From: Streptomyces endocoffeicus
GTDB lineage: Bacteria; Actinomycetota; Actinomycetes; Streptomycetales; Streptomycetaceae
DNA length: 45,990 bases
NCBI RefSeq assembly: GCF_016741935.1
Contig: NZ_JAERRG010000051.1
Span: forward strand, 1-45,990
Direction: 5' to 3'
In this document: in pieces, positions 17,299 to 26,598 of the stretch
Layout of the letters: each line of letters begins with the position of its first letter
Numbering within the stretch: the stretch's first letter is position 1
Position numbers and translations under genes: made by a program
Notes under the pieces: model-generated
Told to the model about the DNA's origin: nothing
Databases searched by the model: none
What the model saw: only the letters and a program-made list of their open reading frames with translations

Positions 17299-20200
17299 TC
17301 AGCCGCCGCTGCCGGGCTGTTGCTGGAACACATCGTTCATGATCTTCTCCGCTGTGTCGCCGTGGCCGGCCGGAGCCGTGACGCGCAGCCACAGGAAGTA
17401 GTCGCGTGGTGTCCGGTCCTTCTGTCCGGGCAGGCGCCACCAGGTCCTCAGGGAGCGGACCAGGTAAGCGGTCCTGCCTTCGTCGGTGTCGACGAGACGG
17501 TAGCGCGTGTAGGCGTCGTGCCGGGGCAAGGTGTCCGGACTCGGGCCGGGGCGGCGAGAGTAGAACGTGTCACGGTCGCCCTCTGTGCAGGCGGAGGGAC
17601 ATTCGTACACCACCAGCTCCATGCGCAGCGGCCCGTCCGGGGTCTTGAGCGTGCACGACAGTCCGTCCTCGTGCGCTTTCTCTTCGCCGTACGGTGTGTC
17701 GGCACAGCGCACGGAGCGCGGCAGCCGCAGGGCCATCCAGAATTCGCTGTGCAGCTGGATCCCGAGGATCTCGGAGCGCTCATCGCCGCGCCACCGCGCG
17801 CCGTGGAGTCGCTTGGCGGGCTCGTCGCGGTACAGACCGAACCGGGACCTCTTCGGCAACTGCGGGCGCGGCAGATCCCGCAGCATGCGCTCGCCTGGCC
17901 GCGCGCGGCTGATGAGTTCGGCGTTGCGCAGCACGGTACGCGCGATGACCTCCGCCATCCCGCGCACCTGGGCCGCCGTGGCGAATTCCATGCTGACGTC
18001 CACGACCACCACCGCGTTGTCGGCCCGCGCCCGCATGACGCCCATGGGGATCGAAGCGGTGCCGCTCAGCCGCGGGGCGGTCGGATCGGTGACGGGCAGG
18101 GAGGCGTCGCTCGCCATTGCCGAGTCTCCGACGCCGTCGCGCCGTACGGCGTCGCGCATCCGAAAGCTCCGTACCCACTGTTCGGCGGACTCGCTGCTGC
18201 TACGGCCCGGCTCGGCCGCGGTGAAGCCCACGCCCACGGTGACCACGGCGTCCGGACGGAACGGAGTCTGCTCCGCGTAGACGCAGCTGCTGGTGCTGTG
18301 CGGTTTCGGGTAACCCACATCGATCAGCTTGGGCGCGCGCCAGACCCCGATGTCCTTGTTGTAGCCGGTCACCCTGGCCGGGTCCGCCAGTACGGGACGC
18401 AGATCACGGGGTGTGAGCAGGGCGCAGGCCCGGTCGAGCGAGCGGATCGGACCTGCCGCCGGGGGACCGCCCAGGGCCCCGGTGATCAGGGCGAGCGCGG
18501 CCAGCGACGCCACGAGGCCGCCCGTCATGGCCAGCGCCCTGTCCTCCAGCTCGACGCGGCGGGCCGGCAACCGCTCGGACTCCTCGTCGAGCGGGAACTC
18601 CTCGCCGCCGGTCTGCTGGGTTCGGCGGGTGGCCGCGTCCGCGGCGAGCGCGTGCTGTAGCTCCAGGTGCCGGAAGCGGTAGGAGCCGCCGGACTGCCGC
18701 AGTACTCCGCGGCGGTGCGCGTCCCGCAGGAAGTGCGTCAGGCGCCAGGGCAGATGCCCGCCGAGGCCGAGCCAGAACCGCGCGGCGCAGTATCGGCCCC
18801 AGGCGGAGACGGCGCAGCTCCACACCCCGACGCCGATGGCCAGCGCGACGGCGGCCGTGGTCCAACGGGCCGCGTCCACGAGGTCCTGCCCCTGCCGGAG
18901 CCCCCACAGAGGCACAGCGATCGACACACACGCCAGAAGGCCCTTGTGGAGGCGCAACGGGGCCGGGCTGCCGGGGAGGGAGACGACGGCGAACCAGAGC
19001 GCGGCCCGGCGGTCGGCCCGCAAGAGGGCCTCGGGGCCGTGGGTCTCGGGGTCGGCTGGAGCCCGCACGGCGTTGCGCAGGGCGATGAGGCCCAGGGCCA
19101 GCAAGCCCCCCGTGCAGGTCACGGCGGCGGTCCGCGTCGTGTCGCCACCTGTCGTAACGGCCGCCACCCACAGGACGCCGAGCAGCGCAGCGCCGAGGCC
19201 GAGCGACATACGCCAACGGGGCTTGCGCAAGGCCGACCGGACGTCGCGGGGCGTGGGGCGCCGTAGCCGCTGCGGCAGCGGGAGTTCGTCGTCCGCGGTC
19301 TGGTACCAGTCCGCGACCACGGCCCCCACCCCGCCGATGAGGGCGACCAGCCACATGGGCAGCGGCATCGTGGAAGCGCTCTCGGCCCATGGCAAACCGG
19401 TCAGGGAGACGATGATGGCGAGCAGCGCGGGCAGGGGCAGCGTCAACAGCATGCGGGCGCGCACCGGCACCATGCGGTCCACGTGCCACCAGGCGATGTC
19501 CGGCTGCTCCGTCTCGGTCTGGCGCAGTGCCAGTTCACCGAGCCAGCGGTGGGCTTCCGCACCCGTCCATGTCGGTCCGGCGCCAGGTGGGGCGGTGCTG
19601 TCGCGCGCGTAGGCGGCGTCCACGAAGGCGCTGAACAGGTGCCGTTCCAGGTCATGTGCGGTGCGAAAGCGCCCGGGAGTCAGGAGTTCCGCGGGGTCGG
19701 CGCTGGTGTCGCTGTAGGCGGCACGCGCGAGCGAGACCATCAGCGGCGTACGCAACACGGCGCGCAGCAGCCGTACTTCATGTGCGTCGTCACGCTCATC
19801 CGCCAGCGGGGCGAGCACCGGGTCCCATTTGGTGCCGGTGCTCCCCTCCCGCGGCGCCTTGACCGTGCGGGGGCGCGCCGAACGCGGCAGGTAGGCGCGT
19901 ACGTCCGCCACGTCCAGCGGGCGCAGTTCGACGGCGGCCATGCCGGCCAGCCGTACGTCCCCCTCCTCCACCGCCATGGTGAAGGCGGCGCTGCGGCTGG
20001 TGAGGATCAGCGGCCCGGTGCCGCGCAGACTGTCACGCAGCTGTCTGAGCGCGGTCACGCGTACCCTGGCGGGGAGTTCGTCGAAACCATCCAGTACGGG
20101 CAGCACCAGCCCGGACGTGATCAGCTGATGGGCCACCGCACGGCGTGGTGCGACGGGCGAGGTGAGTACGTCGGGGTGGTCTTCGGCCAGAGCTCCGGCA

Positions 20201-20940
20201 GCCCACCACCACAGGGACGGTTGTACGCGCGGATTCCAAGAACCCAGCGGCAGGACGACCGGCACCGGCTCGGTGACACGGCGTCGGCGCAGCAGATCCC
20301 TGGCGAGGCGGAGGACGAGGACGGACTTGCCCGCTCCCGGAGCGCCGAGCACCAGCAGCCGGCCGCGTGGCAGCCGAGTGTACTGATCGACGATATGCCT
20401 GAACTCGCCTTCCAGAACGGGGGCTTCACCGTCATCGGCGAGGCTCTCGTGGTGATCGCCCAGACCGGGCGCCGCGGGCGCCCAGCGAACGGTGAGCGGC
20501 ATCGGATCGTCCGTGCGGCCGCGCGCCTCCTCTTGTTCGTACCGTACGACCAAGGTCTGGGCGAGCGCCTCCGCGGCGTCGTGCAGGCCGCGCTCGGGAA
20601 CCTGGATGAGAAGGCGGCGGGCCTCGCGGCGATGACGCGACACCAGCCCCGCACCCAGTAAGACCGCGAGGCCCACGCACCCCGCCGCCGCCAGCCACCT
20701 GGCTCGGGCTCCGGACACGAGGCTGCTGCCCCCAGCCCCCAGGAATACCCCCAGCGCGACCAGGACGGCACCGGCGAGCGCGGCAAACAGATAGTCCCGG
20801 CCCACCGGCCGCACCTGGGCGATGACGCTGCCCACACTCTGCGCCTGGATGACGGGGCCATGGAACGTACCGCCCGATATCTCATTGCGGCCGCCGCGCA
20901 CAGGACCGCTCCCGCGGGCCTCTCCCAGCTTCCGCCGCAT
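17299..20940 (-). CDS. Membrane-anchored NACHT NTPase with C-terminal Cys-containing domain
   Basis: 1213 residues from the ATG at 20940, which has GAGGTGG eight bases upstream. Order: short N-terminal motif GGTFHGPVIQAQSV (about 23-36), typical of Streptomyces NACHT proteins; two membrane segments (about 50-100); NACHT core with Walker A GAPGAGKS (199-206), Walker B LPVLDGFDELP (about 280-290) and LILTSR (311-316); several hydrophobic segments (about 500-780); one more membrane segment near 830; then some 370 residues likely on the far side of the membrane. That tail has CALLTPRDLRPVL and STSSCVYAEQ, recalling DUF3558-type lipoprotein folds, plus further Cys in RCADTPYG, LSCTLK and YECPSACTEG. 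NACHT proteins are STAND NTPases used in signalling and in phage defence. Role here inferred only: a sensor or defence protein. Its gene stands alone. Confidence 0.87.
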   Translation of the reverse strand: MRRKLGEARGSGPVRGGRNEISGGTFHGPVIQAQSVGSVIAQVRPVGRDYLFAALAGAVLVALGVFLGAGGSSLVSGARARWLAAAGCVGLAVLLGAGLVSRHRREARRLLIQVPERGLHDAAEALAQTLVVRYEQEEARGRTDDPMPLTVRWAPAAPGLGDHHESLADDGEAPVLEGEFRHIVDQYTRLPRGRLLVLGAPGAGKSVLVLRLARDLLRRRRVTEPVPVVLPLGSWNPRVQPSLWWWAAGALAEDHPDVLTSPVAPRRAVAHQLITSGLVLPVLDGFDELPARVRVTALRQLRDSLRGTGPLILTSRSAAFTMAVEEGDVRLAGMAAVELRPLDVADVRAYLPRSARPRTVKAPREGSTGTKWDPVLAPLADERDDAHEVRLLRAVLRTPLMVSLARAAYSDTSADPAELLTPGRFRTAHDLERHLFSAFVDAAYARDSTAPPGAGPTWTGAEAHRWLGELALRQTETEQPDIAWWHVDRMVPVRARMLLTLPLPALLAIIVSLTGLPWAESASTMPLPMWLVALIGGVGAVVADWYQTADDELPLPQRLRRPTPRDVRSALRKPRWRMSLGLGAALLGVLWVAAVTTGGDTTRTAAVTCTGGLLALGLIALRNAVRAPADPETHGPEALLRADRRAALWFAVVSLPGSPAPLRLHKGLLACVSIAVPLWGLRQGQDLVDAARWTTAAVALAIGVGVWSCAVSAWGRYCAARFWLGLGGHLPWRLTHFLRDAHRRGVLRQSGGSYRFRHLELQHALAADAATRRTQQTGGEEFPLDEESERLPARRVELEDRALAMTGGLVASLAALALITGALGGPPAAGPIRSLDRACALLTPRDLRPVLADPARVTGYNKDIGVWRAPKLIDVGYPKPHSTSSCVYAEQTPFRPDAVVTVGVGFTAAEPGRSSSESAEQWVRSFRMRDAVRRDGVGDSAMASDASLPVTDPTAPRLSGTASIPMGVMRARADNAVVVVDVSMEFATAAQVRGMAEVIARTVLRNAELISRARPGERMLRDLPRPQLPKRSRFGLYRDEPAKRLHGARWRGDERSEILGIQLHSEFWMALRLPRSVRCADTPYGEEKAHEDGLSCTLKTPDGPLRMELVVYECPSACTEGDRDTFYSRRPGPSPDTLPRHDAYTRYRLVDTDEGRTAYLVRSLRTWWRLPGQKDRTPRDYFLWLRVTAPAGHGDTAEKIMNDVFQQQPGSGG

Positions 20941-21108
20941 GGCCGAACCACCTCCCCCCAGGCAGACCGCGATCCCATACTGCACGCTCTGTCCACGGGC
21001 GGGACCCTCACGCGGCCCGCTGTTGCGCACCCGTGATCCCGGATACCGGGCCTCCTCAAGCGGACACGGCGCCCAGCCGCGGCTGCGCGACCTCGCGTGG
21101 GCGGACGG

Positions 21109-21705
21109 CTAGATCCATATCAGCACGATCGAGGCGACGAGCAGCCCGGCCAGCAGCAGATTGACCGCGCCCCATTGCCGGTCGGTACGCAGCAGCCTCG
21201 CCAGAAGCAGACCTGCCAGACACCAGAGCGACAGCGACAGGGACGCCGCCACGGCGAAGGTGGCCCCCATCAACACGGCGAGCTGGGCCGGCCCGGCGGC
21301 CAGAGCGGCGAACGAGGCCGCGGCACCCAGTGTCATGGTCCACCCCTTGGGGTTCTGCCAGAGCATCCACACCCCGCCCAGAAACCCGACAGGCCGCGCG
21401 GCGGCCCCCGGACTGCCGGGTGCGCCCGCACGCGCGGTGCCCACCGCCAACCACAGCAGATAGAGACTCCCGGCCAGCTTCATGACCACCTGCAGCCAGG
21501 GAACGGCCAGCAGAACGCCGCCGAGCCCCGCGGCGGCTGCGGCGGCCATCGAGGCGAGCCCCGCGGCGATCCCCGCCATCAGCGGAACCGAACGCCGGAA
21601 GCCGAAATGAGCGCCCGATGCCGTGGCCAGCGTCGTGGCACCGCCTGGCGTGACGGTCGCGATCAGCGCGAAGACGACCAAGGGAGAGAGTTCCGCGACA
21701 TCCAT
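21109..21705 (-). CDS. LysE/RhtB family exporter
   Basis: 198 residues with about six hydrophobic segments and the conserved N-terminal pattern VFALIATVTPGGATTLATASGA, followed by GFRRSVPLMAGIAAGL and NPKGWTM near the fourth segment. This family exports basic or neutral amino acids or similar small molecules. The start MDVAELSPLVV (ATG 21705) is used; a TTG two codons upstream is also open. It is divergent from a LysR regulator 79 bases away, the usual pairing in which the regulator senses the exported substrate. Confidence 0.92.
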   Translation of the reverse strand: MDVAELSPLVVFALIATVTPGGATTLATASGAHFGFRRSVPLMAGIAAGLASMAAAAAAGLGGVLLAVPWLQVVMKLAGSLYLLWLAVGTARAGAPGSPGAAARPVGFLGGVWMLWQNPKGWTMTLGAAASFAALAAGPAQLAVLMGATFAVAASLSLSLWCLAGLLLARLLRTDRQWGAVNLLLAGLLVASIVLIWI

Positions 21706-21711
21706 GGTCAA

Positions 21712-21784
21712 AGGTTGATCGCGCCACCATGGATTAGTACAGCGAATGTTTCACATGTGGTCCATTACGAAATATGATGTCTGG
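21712..21784. promoter_or_regulatory. LysE/LysR divergent promoter region
   Basis: This short AT-richer gap holds the palindrome CACATGTG at 21752-21759 and ATGGA/TCCAT arms (21729-21733 and 21761-21765), which could form a LysR-type T-N11-A operator. Exact promoter elements are unclear. Confidence 0.4.
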
Positions 21785-22648
21785 ATGTCGCGTGATCTCG
21801 ACCTCACACTGCTCCGGACCTTCGTCGTCGTGGCAGAGCGGGCCAGTATGACCGCAGCGGGAAATGCCCTGCACGTGACGCAAGGAGCGGTCAGCCAGCA
21901 GATCGCCCGGCTCGAGTCGGCCCTCGACTGCGCGTTGTTCATCCGCAGCAGGCGGGGCCTCCGCCTCACTCCGCACGGTGAGCGCCTGATCGGCCGGGCC
22001 CGCACCATGCTCAGCCTCAATGACGAGATCTGGGCCGACATGACCGAGAACACCGTCACGGGTGCGGTGCGTCTCGGCGCTCCCAACGATCTGGTCGGCA
22101 CCATCCTTGCCCACGCGCTCAAGAATTTCGCCGAACGCTGCCCGGACGTCGAACTGACGCTGCTCTCCGGCTCCTCACCAGAACTCGCTCAAGCCCTGGA
22201 CAGAGGTGACCTCGACGTCGCCGTGCTGGAGGAGCCGACCGGGCCCACCCCCGGGGAATGTCTCATGACCGACCAACTCGTCTGGGTGGGCGCACGCGGC
22301 GGCACGGCCCACCGGACACGGCCACTGCCCGTGTCCATGGTCTCCACCACCTGTGCCTTCAGGCCCGCCGTCCTGACAGCACTCCGCACGGGCGGAACCG
22401 ACTGGCGCACCATGTTCGAGAACGGAACCATCGAGGCAACCGCCGCGACGGTCCGCATGGACATGGCCGTCACCCCCATGCTCGCCTCCACGGTCCCCCA
22501 GGACCTCGCCGTACTCGATCACCACACCGCGCTGCCGCCGCTGCCCTCATTCGCCGTCAACCTTCACCTCCCCGACACCGGACCCAGCCCGAGCGCCCAC
22601 GAACTCGCGGCACGACTGCGCGAAGCGATCCCGCACCGGCCCGGATGA
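21785..22648 (+). CDS. LysR-family transcriptional regulator
   Basis: 287 residues. N-terminal winged helix (LTLLRTFVVVAERASMTAAG, then LHVTQGAVSQQIARLE) at residues about 5-62, followed by a periplasmic-binding-like effector domain starting near VTGAVRLGAPNDL (about 85 onward). Start taken at MSRDLDL to match the family; the frame is open 13 codons further upstream and no strong ribosome site is visible. It probably controls the divergent LysE exporter in response to its substrate. Confidence 0.94.
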   Translation: MSRDLDLTLLRTFVVVAERASMTAAGNALHVTQGAVSQQIARLESALDCALFIRSRRGLRLTPHGERLIGRARTMLSLNDEIWADMTENTVTGAVRLGAPNDLVGTILAHALKNFAERCPDVELTLLSGSSPELAQALDRGDLDVAVLEEPTGPTPGECLMTDQLVWVGARGGTAHRTRPLPVSMVSTTCAFRPAVLTALRTGGTDWRTMFENGTIEATAATVRMDMAVTPMLASTVPQDLAVLDHHTALPPLPSFAVNLHLPDTGPSPSAHELAARLREAIPHRPG

Positions 22649-22736
22649 CGACCACATCGAGCCGCCGCACCCGCGAGGACGAGACCGCCGCGGCTCCGGC
22701 CCTCCCAAGGTCCGTCGGGCGGAATACTCTGTCGGT

Positions 22737-23072
22737 ATGAGCGAACGAGGAATGCAGGAGCTGGCCCTGCTGCTGCTGACGGCGCTGGCGAATGCCCCTC
22801 GGCACGGGTATGCCATCGCCCAGGAGGTCAAGACCATCACCGACGGCCGAGTGGCGCCGCGTACCGGGGCGCTCTACGGGGCGCTGGACAGGCTGCTGGC
22901 GGAGGGTTTGATCCAGGTGGAGCGCGAGGAGGTGGTGGGCGGCCGGGCTCGTCGTATCTTCGCTCTCGCTCCCGCCGGGCGGGAGCGGCTGGAGACCGAG
23001 GCGGAGCGGCTGGCCGCGACCGCTCGGGAAGTCAGGCGGCGGCTGGCCGACGGTACGGCTGCGCCGGCGTGA
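22737..23072 (+). CDS. PadR-family transcriptional regulator
   Basis: 111 residues. The winged helix follows the PadR pattern: LLLLTALANAPRHGYAIAQE, then RTGALYGALDRLLAEGLIQ and RRIFALAPAGRERL, with a short C-terminal helix. The gene ends in an overlapping GTGA with the next gene, so the two are translationally coupled. Small PadR regulators coupled to membrane proteins usually repress their own operon, and that is the likely function here. The signal is unknown. Confidence 0.95.
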   Translation: MSERGMQELALLLLTALANAPRHGYAIAQEVKTITDGRVAPRTGALYGALDRLLAEGLIQVEREEVVGGRARRIFALAPAGRERLETEAERLAATAREVRRRLADGTAAPA

Positions 23073-23956
23073 GCGACCTCCTCGTCCGTCTGTATCCGGC
23101 TGCGTACCGGGATGCTTACGGGCAGGAAATCATCGACGTGCACCGGGAGATGACGGCGGACCTACCGCGTCCGGCCCGGCTGCGTGCGGACGCCGACCTG
23201 GCCGCGCACGCCCTGCGGGTTCGGCTGGGGCTCGACTCGGCGTCGCCCGCGGGGCGTTTCTTCGCCCTGGCCGCCCCGTTCGCACTGGCAGCTGGTGCGG
23301 TGGGCAGCGGGCTGCATCTGACGCGCTGGTACGCCGGGCTTGTTCTCTCGCCGGCCCCGGGATGGGTGCAGCTCTCCGCCATGGATGGTGCGTTGAGCCT
23401 GTACATCCTGCTCTCACTGCTGGTGTGCGTCGGCGCGGTCATCGCCTTGACCGGCCGGTGGGGACCGGGTGTGGGGCCGGCAGTGTGCGGGCTGCTGGGG
23501 ACGGCCGTGCAGTGGGCCGCCGGCGCACACGTGTACGACGACGGGGCCATCGCTCCGGTCGCGGCGTTGCTGACCGTCGCTGTCCTCCTCGCCTGCCCTC
23601 CGGATCGACGCGGTGACAGGCGGCTGTCGGCGGCGGCCGGAGCCATGGCCGCCGCAGGGTGGTTTCCCGTCGTCGTCGTGAACACCGGGGCCTACACAGG
23701 GGCCCTCGGTGTGACCACGGACTACGGCGCCTGGCCGATGCTGGTCCTCGCCTTCACGGGGGCCGTCCTCGCCCTCCGCGCGCGTTCGTCAGGTCTGCGT
23801 GAGATGGGCGCGATGGCCGTGGCCTCTCCGCCGCTGATCGCCTACTCCTACGCGGCTGTCTGGGGCGATCTCCGGCCCGTCCTCGGCACCCTTCTCCTGC
23901 TGTCGGTCGTGGCCGCGCTCACGGCGTTCTTCCAGACGGTGCGCCGCCGAAGCTGA
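23069..23956 (+). CDS. PadR-coupled integral membrane protein, function unknown
   Basis: 295 residues starting at a GTG that overlaps the PadR stop. The N-terminal segment LLVRLYPAAYRDAYGQEI resembles the soluble prefix found before the membrane part of many PadR-linked membrane proteins. About eight hydrophobic segments follow from residue 65 (for example FALAAPFALAAGAVGSGLHL, LYILLSLLVCVGAVIAL, VAALLTVAVLLAC). No enzymatic motif is seen. It is probably a stress or envelope protein of the small PadR operon. Confidence 0.85.
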   Translation: MSDLLVRLYPAAYRDAYGQEIIDVHREMTADLPRPARLRADADLAAHALRVRLGLDSASPAGRFFALAAPFALAAGAVGSGLHLTRWYAGLVLSPAPGWVQLSAMDGALSLYILLSLLVCVGAVIALTGRWGPGVGPAVCGLLGTAVQWAAGAHVYDDGAIAPVAALLTVAVLLACPPDRRGDRRLSAAAGAMAAAGWFPVVVVNTGAYTGALGVTTDYGAWPMLVLAFTGAVLALRARSSGLREMGAMAVASPPLIAYSYAAVWGDLRPVLGTLLLLSVVAALTAFFQTVRRRS

Positions 23957-23971
23957 CCCCGCTTCCTTCCG

Positions 23972-24003
23972 GCCGGCCGGTCGCCCGCGAACGGGCGGCC
24001 GGC
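23972..24003 (+). terminator. Hairpin terminator after the PadR operon
   Basis: GCCGGC and CGCCCG on the left pair with CGGGCG and GCCGGC on the right around a CGAA loop, with a 4-base bulge, followed by CTTT. It lies 15 bases after the membrane-protein stop. Confidence 0.65.
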
Positions 24004-24232
24004 TTTGCCGTGTCGGTGATGTGTCGTGCCCGGTGGCTTCCCCATGCCGGCAGCACACCGTGCCCCGCACACGTTGCAATAGTCCGTTGAGATGAATACT
24101 CTCTCCGGAGTTCTATCCGTGAGCGCTGTCCGGGCCGGCCGTGCGATCTCGGGTGCCCCCAGCGAAAGGGCGCCCGCGGTGCGGCGTGCGGCGACCCCGC
24201 CCGGTCCCTTCCGAGCAGAGAAGATCATCGAG

Positions 24233-25156
24233 TTGCCGTTCACCTTGTCCCACCCCGCTGCAGTGCTGCCGCTGATGCGTCGGCCCTTCGTTCCGGCGTC
24301 TCTGGTCGCGGGTGCCGTGGCACCCGACGTCCCGTACTTCCTGGCCGTCCTCGGCGTGTCCGAGACCAGCCCCCGGGACTGGTACGGGCCGCTCCTCAAC
24401 GCCACGGAGACCCACTCCCCCGGTGTGGGCCTGGTGTCCGATCTGTTCCTTGCCATCGGTCTGGTCGCCGCCTGCCGGATGCCGCGCGCGCCGATCACAG
24501 CACTGCTCCCATCCGGCCTCCGCCTTCCGGAACCCGAGCGGACGACCGGCCTGCCGGACAAGGTCCGGTACACCATGTGGCTACTGGTCTCCGCCTTGAT
24601 CGGTATCGCGTCCCACCTCGCGTGGGACTCCTTCACCCACGGCGACGGCTTCCTGGTCACCCACGTGCGGCCGCTGCGCGCCCCGGCCCCGGGAGGCTTG
24701 ACGGTCGCCCGGCTGCTGCAGTACGCGAGCACTGTCTTCGGCCTGGCGGCCGTCGGCTGGCATCTTTGGCGGCGCCGGGACCGTCCGCGCACCCGCGGTG
24801 GCACCGACACCGTTGCCCGCCTGGGTCCCGTCATGCGGTGGAGCGTGGTGACTCTGCTGGTCGCGGCACCCGTGCTGGGCGGCGCCGTCAACGCCCGTGA
24901 CGACTTCAACGCCTACCGCCATGTGACCGAAGTGGACTACAGCCAACCGACTACCGTCGACCTGGGCGACGGCGCGAGCGAGACCACCTATCCCTCCAAG
25001 AGGGTCCATGCTCCGTGGGGGACCCTCGCCGAAGGCGTGTTGACCGGGGCCGCCAAGAGAGCGGGCGCTTCGTTCGCGGTCGCGCTGCTGCTGTACTCCG
25101 CCACCTGGCAGATCGGCGCCATCTCGCGCCGGCCGGCGACGGCGTCCAGCCCCTGA
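24233..25156 (+). CDS. DUF4184 family membrane protein
   Basis: About 307 residues. The family signature LPFTLSHPAAVLPLMRRP stands at the start, followed by VAGAVAPDVPYF, HSPGVGLVSDLFLAIGL and SHLAWDSFTHGDGF, with conserved His and Asp residues typical of this uncharacterised family, and about five membrane segments. The TTG at 24233 is chosen because family members begin exactly at this motif; an ATG at 24092 in the same frame would add a 47-residue Ala/Arg-rich extension that looks unlike protein. The His/Asp placement suggests a membrane metal-dependent hydrolase, but no function is established. It converges with the DUF624 gene, nine bases between stops. Confidence 0.82.
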   Translation: MPFTLSHPAAVLPLMRRPFVPASLVAGAVAPDVPYFLAVLGVSETSPRDWYGPLLNATETHSPGVGLVSDLFLAIGLVAACRMPRAPITALLPSGLRLPEPERTTGLPDKVRYTMWLLVSALIGIASHLAWDSFTHGDGFLVTHVRPLRAPAPGGLTVARLLQYASTVFGLAAVGWHLWRRRDRPRTRGGTDTVARLGPVMRWSVVTLLVAAPVLGGAVNARDDFNAYRHVTEVDYSQPTTVDLGDGASETTYPSKRVHAPWGTLAEGVLTGAAKRAGASFAVALLLYSATWQIGAISRRPATASSP

Positions 25157-25165
25157 AGGGTGTGA

Positions 25166-25723
25166 TTATTTACGAGCGGGAGCGGGCCGCCAGGAGTCGG
25201 TGGCGGTCGCGGCGAGCGCGAGAGGGCCGAGGACGACCAGCAGCAGGACGGGGGACATGGTCACCAGGACGGCGGCGGCAGCCGTCGAGCCGGCCAGCAG
25301 CACGGGTACCAGCGGCTGCCCCGGCACCGACCGGAACGCCGCGGCGAGGACGGCACGCCAGCGCAGTCCGTCCCGCCAGGCCGCGGCGCACCGCAGCCCC
25401 AGTGCGGCGAGGACGGCTGTCGCGACGGCGAAGACCGGACCGGCGTCCGGTCCATGGGCGTCCAGGGCGAGCGCGTCCAGCCACAACAGGGCCAGCACCC
25501 CGGTGGGTGCGAGCCAGACCGAGGGCCCCGAGCGCACCACCCGGCGCAGCGCCGCCAGGAAGTGGCGAGGGGTCACGCCGGTGCCGCCGTGCGCCTGCTC
25601 GCGCAGCACGGTGCAGCCGGCCACCAGGGCGGGATAGGCGGTGACCACGGGGAGCGAGGCGAGCAGCAGGAACACACCGAGCAGCAGGCAGTCGGCGAAC
25701 GGGGCGAACCAGGAACGGCGCAT
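25166..25723 (-). CDS. DUF624 family membrane protein of the sugar ABC operon
   Basis: 185 residues with about five hydrophobic segments. It starts at MRRSWFAPFADCLLLGVFLL, 11 bases after the stop of the upstream permease gene, so it is co-transcribed with the transporter. DUF624 (YesL-like) proteins are often encoded in carbohydrate uptake operons and may help permease assembly or regulation; their function is not settled. The upstream frame is open for hundreds of codons but is a shadow of the permease gene. Confidence 0.85.
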   Translation of the reverse strand: MRRSWFAPFADCLLLGVFLLLASLPVVTAYPALVAGCTVLREQAHGGTGVTPRHFLAALRRVVRSGPSVWLAPTGVLALLWLDALALDAHGPDAGPVFAVATAVLAALGLRCAAAWRDGLRWRAVLAAAFRSVPGQPLVPVLLAGSTAAAAVLVTMSPVLLLVVLGPLALAATATDSWRPAPARK

Positions 25724-25734
25724 GTCCCCGGCCC

Positions 25735-26598
25735 CTATCCCTTGAGCCCGGAGGTGTGCACGCCTTCGACCAGCAGCCGCTGGAAGGCGAGGAAGAACAG
25801 CAGCACGGGTACGAGGGTGAGCACCGACATGGCGAACATCGGCCCGAACGCCGCGCTGCCGGACTGGTCGACGAACATCCGCAGGCCCAGCTGCAGCGTG
25901 TAGTCCCGCGGGTCGGCGAGATACATCAGCTGGGAGAGGAAGTCGTTCCAGCTCCAGATGAACGAGAAGATCGTCGTGGTGACCAGGGCCGGTTTGAGCA
26001 GCGGCATGATGACGTACCAGAAGGTGCGGTACGGCCCGCAGCCGTCGATGACCGCCGCCTCGTCGAGTTCGCGCGGCAGCGAGCGGATGAACTGGACGAT
26101 CAGGAAGACGAAGAAGGCCTCGGTGGCCAGGAACTTCGGCAGGATGATCGGCAGGAAGGTGCCGACCATGCCGAGCTTCTGGAAGATGATGTACTGCGGG
26201 ATCAGCACGACGTGCATCGGCAGCATGAGCGTGCCGATCATCACCGCGAAGTAGAGGCCGCGGCCCCGGAAGCGGAGCCGGGCGAAGGCGTAGGCGGCGA
26301 GGGAGCAGGACAGCACGTTGCCGACGATCGCGCCGGTGGAGATGAGCAGCGAGTTGCCGAACAGCCGCCACAGGGTGATGCCGCTGACGCCCTCGGCGGC
26401 CTGGGTGTAGTTGCCCGGGGTGAAGGCCTTCGGGACGGGGCTCAGGTTGGAGAGGATCTCGGTGCCGGACTTCACCGACGCCGTGACCAGCCACAGCACC
26501 GGGTAGAGCAGCACGAGGCCGATCGCCACGCAGACGATGTGCCACACCGCGGAACGCAGCGGCGGGGTGGCGGCGGCCGGGGACGTCGCGGTCGTCAT
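25735..26598 (-). CDS. Carbohydrate ABC transporter permease, MalG/LacG type
   Basis: 287 residues, six membrane segments, with the cytoplasmic EAA loop ELDEAAVIDGCGPYRTF followed by VIMPLLKP that docks the ATPase. Its ATG overlaps the stop of the upstream MalF-type gene (ATGA), so the two are translationally coupled. It forms the membrane channel with that partner and takes substrate from the binding protein encoded divergently. No ATPase gene is present in the operon; a shared MsiK-like ATPase elsewhere is likely, as known for Streptomyces sugar transporters. Confidence 0.95.
   Translation of the reverse strand: MTTATSPAAATPPLRSAVWHIVCVAIGLVLLYPVLWLVTASVKSGTEILSNLSPVPKAFTPGNYTQAAEGVSGITLWRLFGNSLLISTGAIVGNVLSCSLAAYAFARLRFRGRGLYFAVMIGTLMLPMHVVLIPQYIIFQKLGMVGTFLPIILPKFLATEAFFVFLIVQFIRSLPRELDEAAVIDGCGPYRTFWYVIMPLLKPALVTTTIFSFIWSWNDFLSQLMYLADPRDYTLQLGLRMFVDQSGSAAFGPMFAMSVLTLVPVLLFFLAFQRLLVEGVHTSGLKG

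Noticed and set aside
17248..18660. Long plus-strand open frame opposite the NACHT gene
   Set aside because: Low-complexity shadow; the minus-strand frame has Walker motifs and membrane segments.
24092..24232. N-terminal extension of the DUF4184 protein from an ATG at 24092
   Set aside because: Ala/Arg/Pro-rich, not hydrophobic and absent from the family pattern, which starts at LPFTLSHPAAV; kept only as an alternative start.
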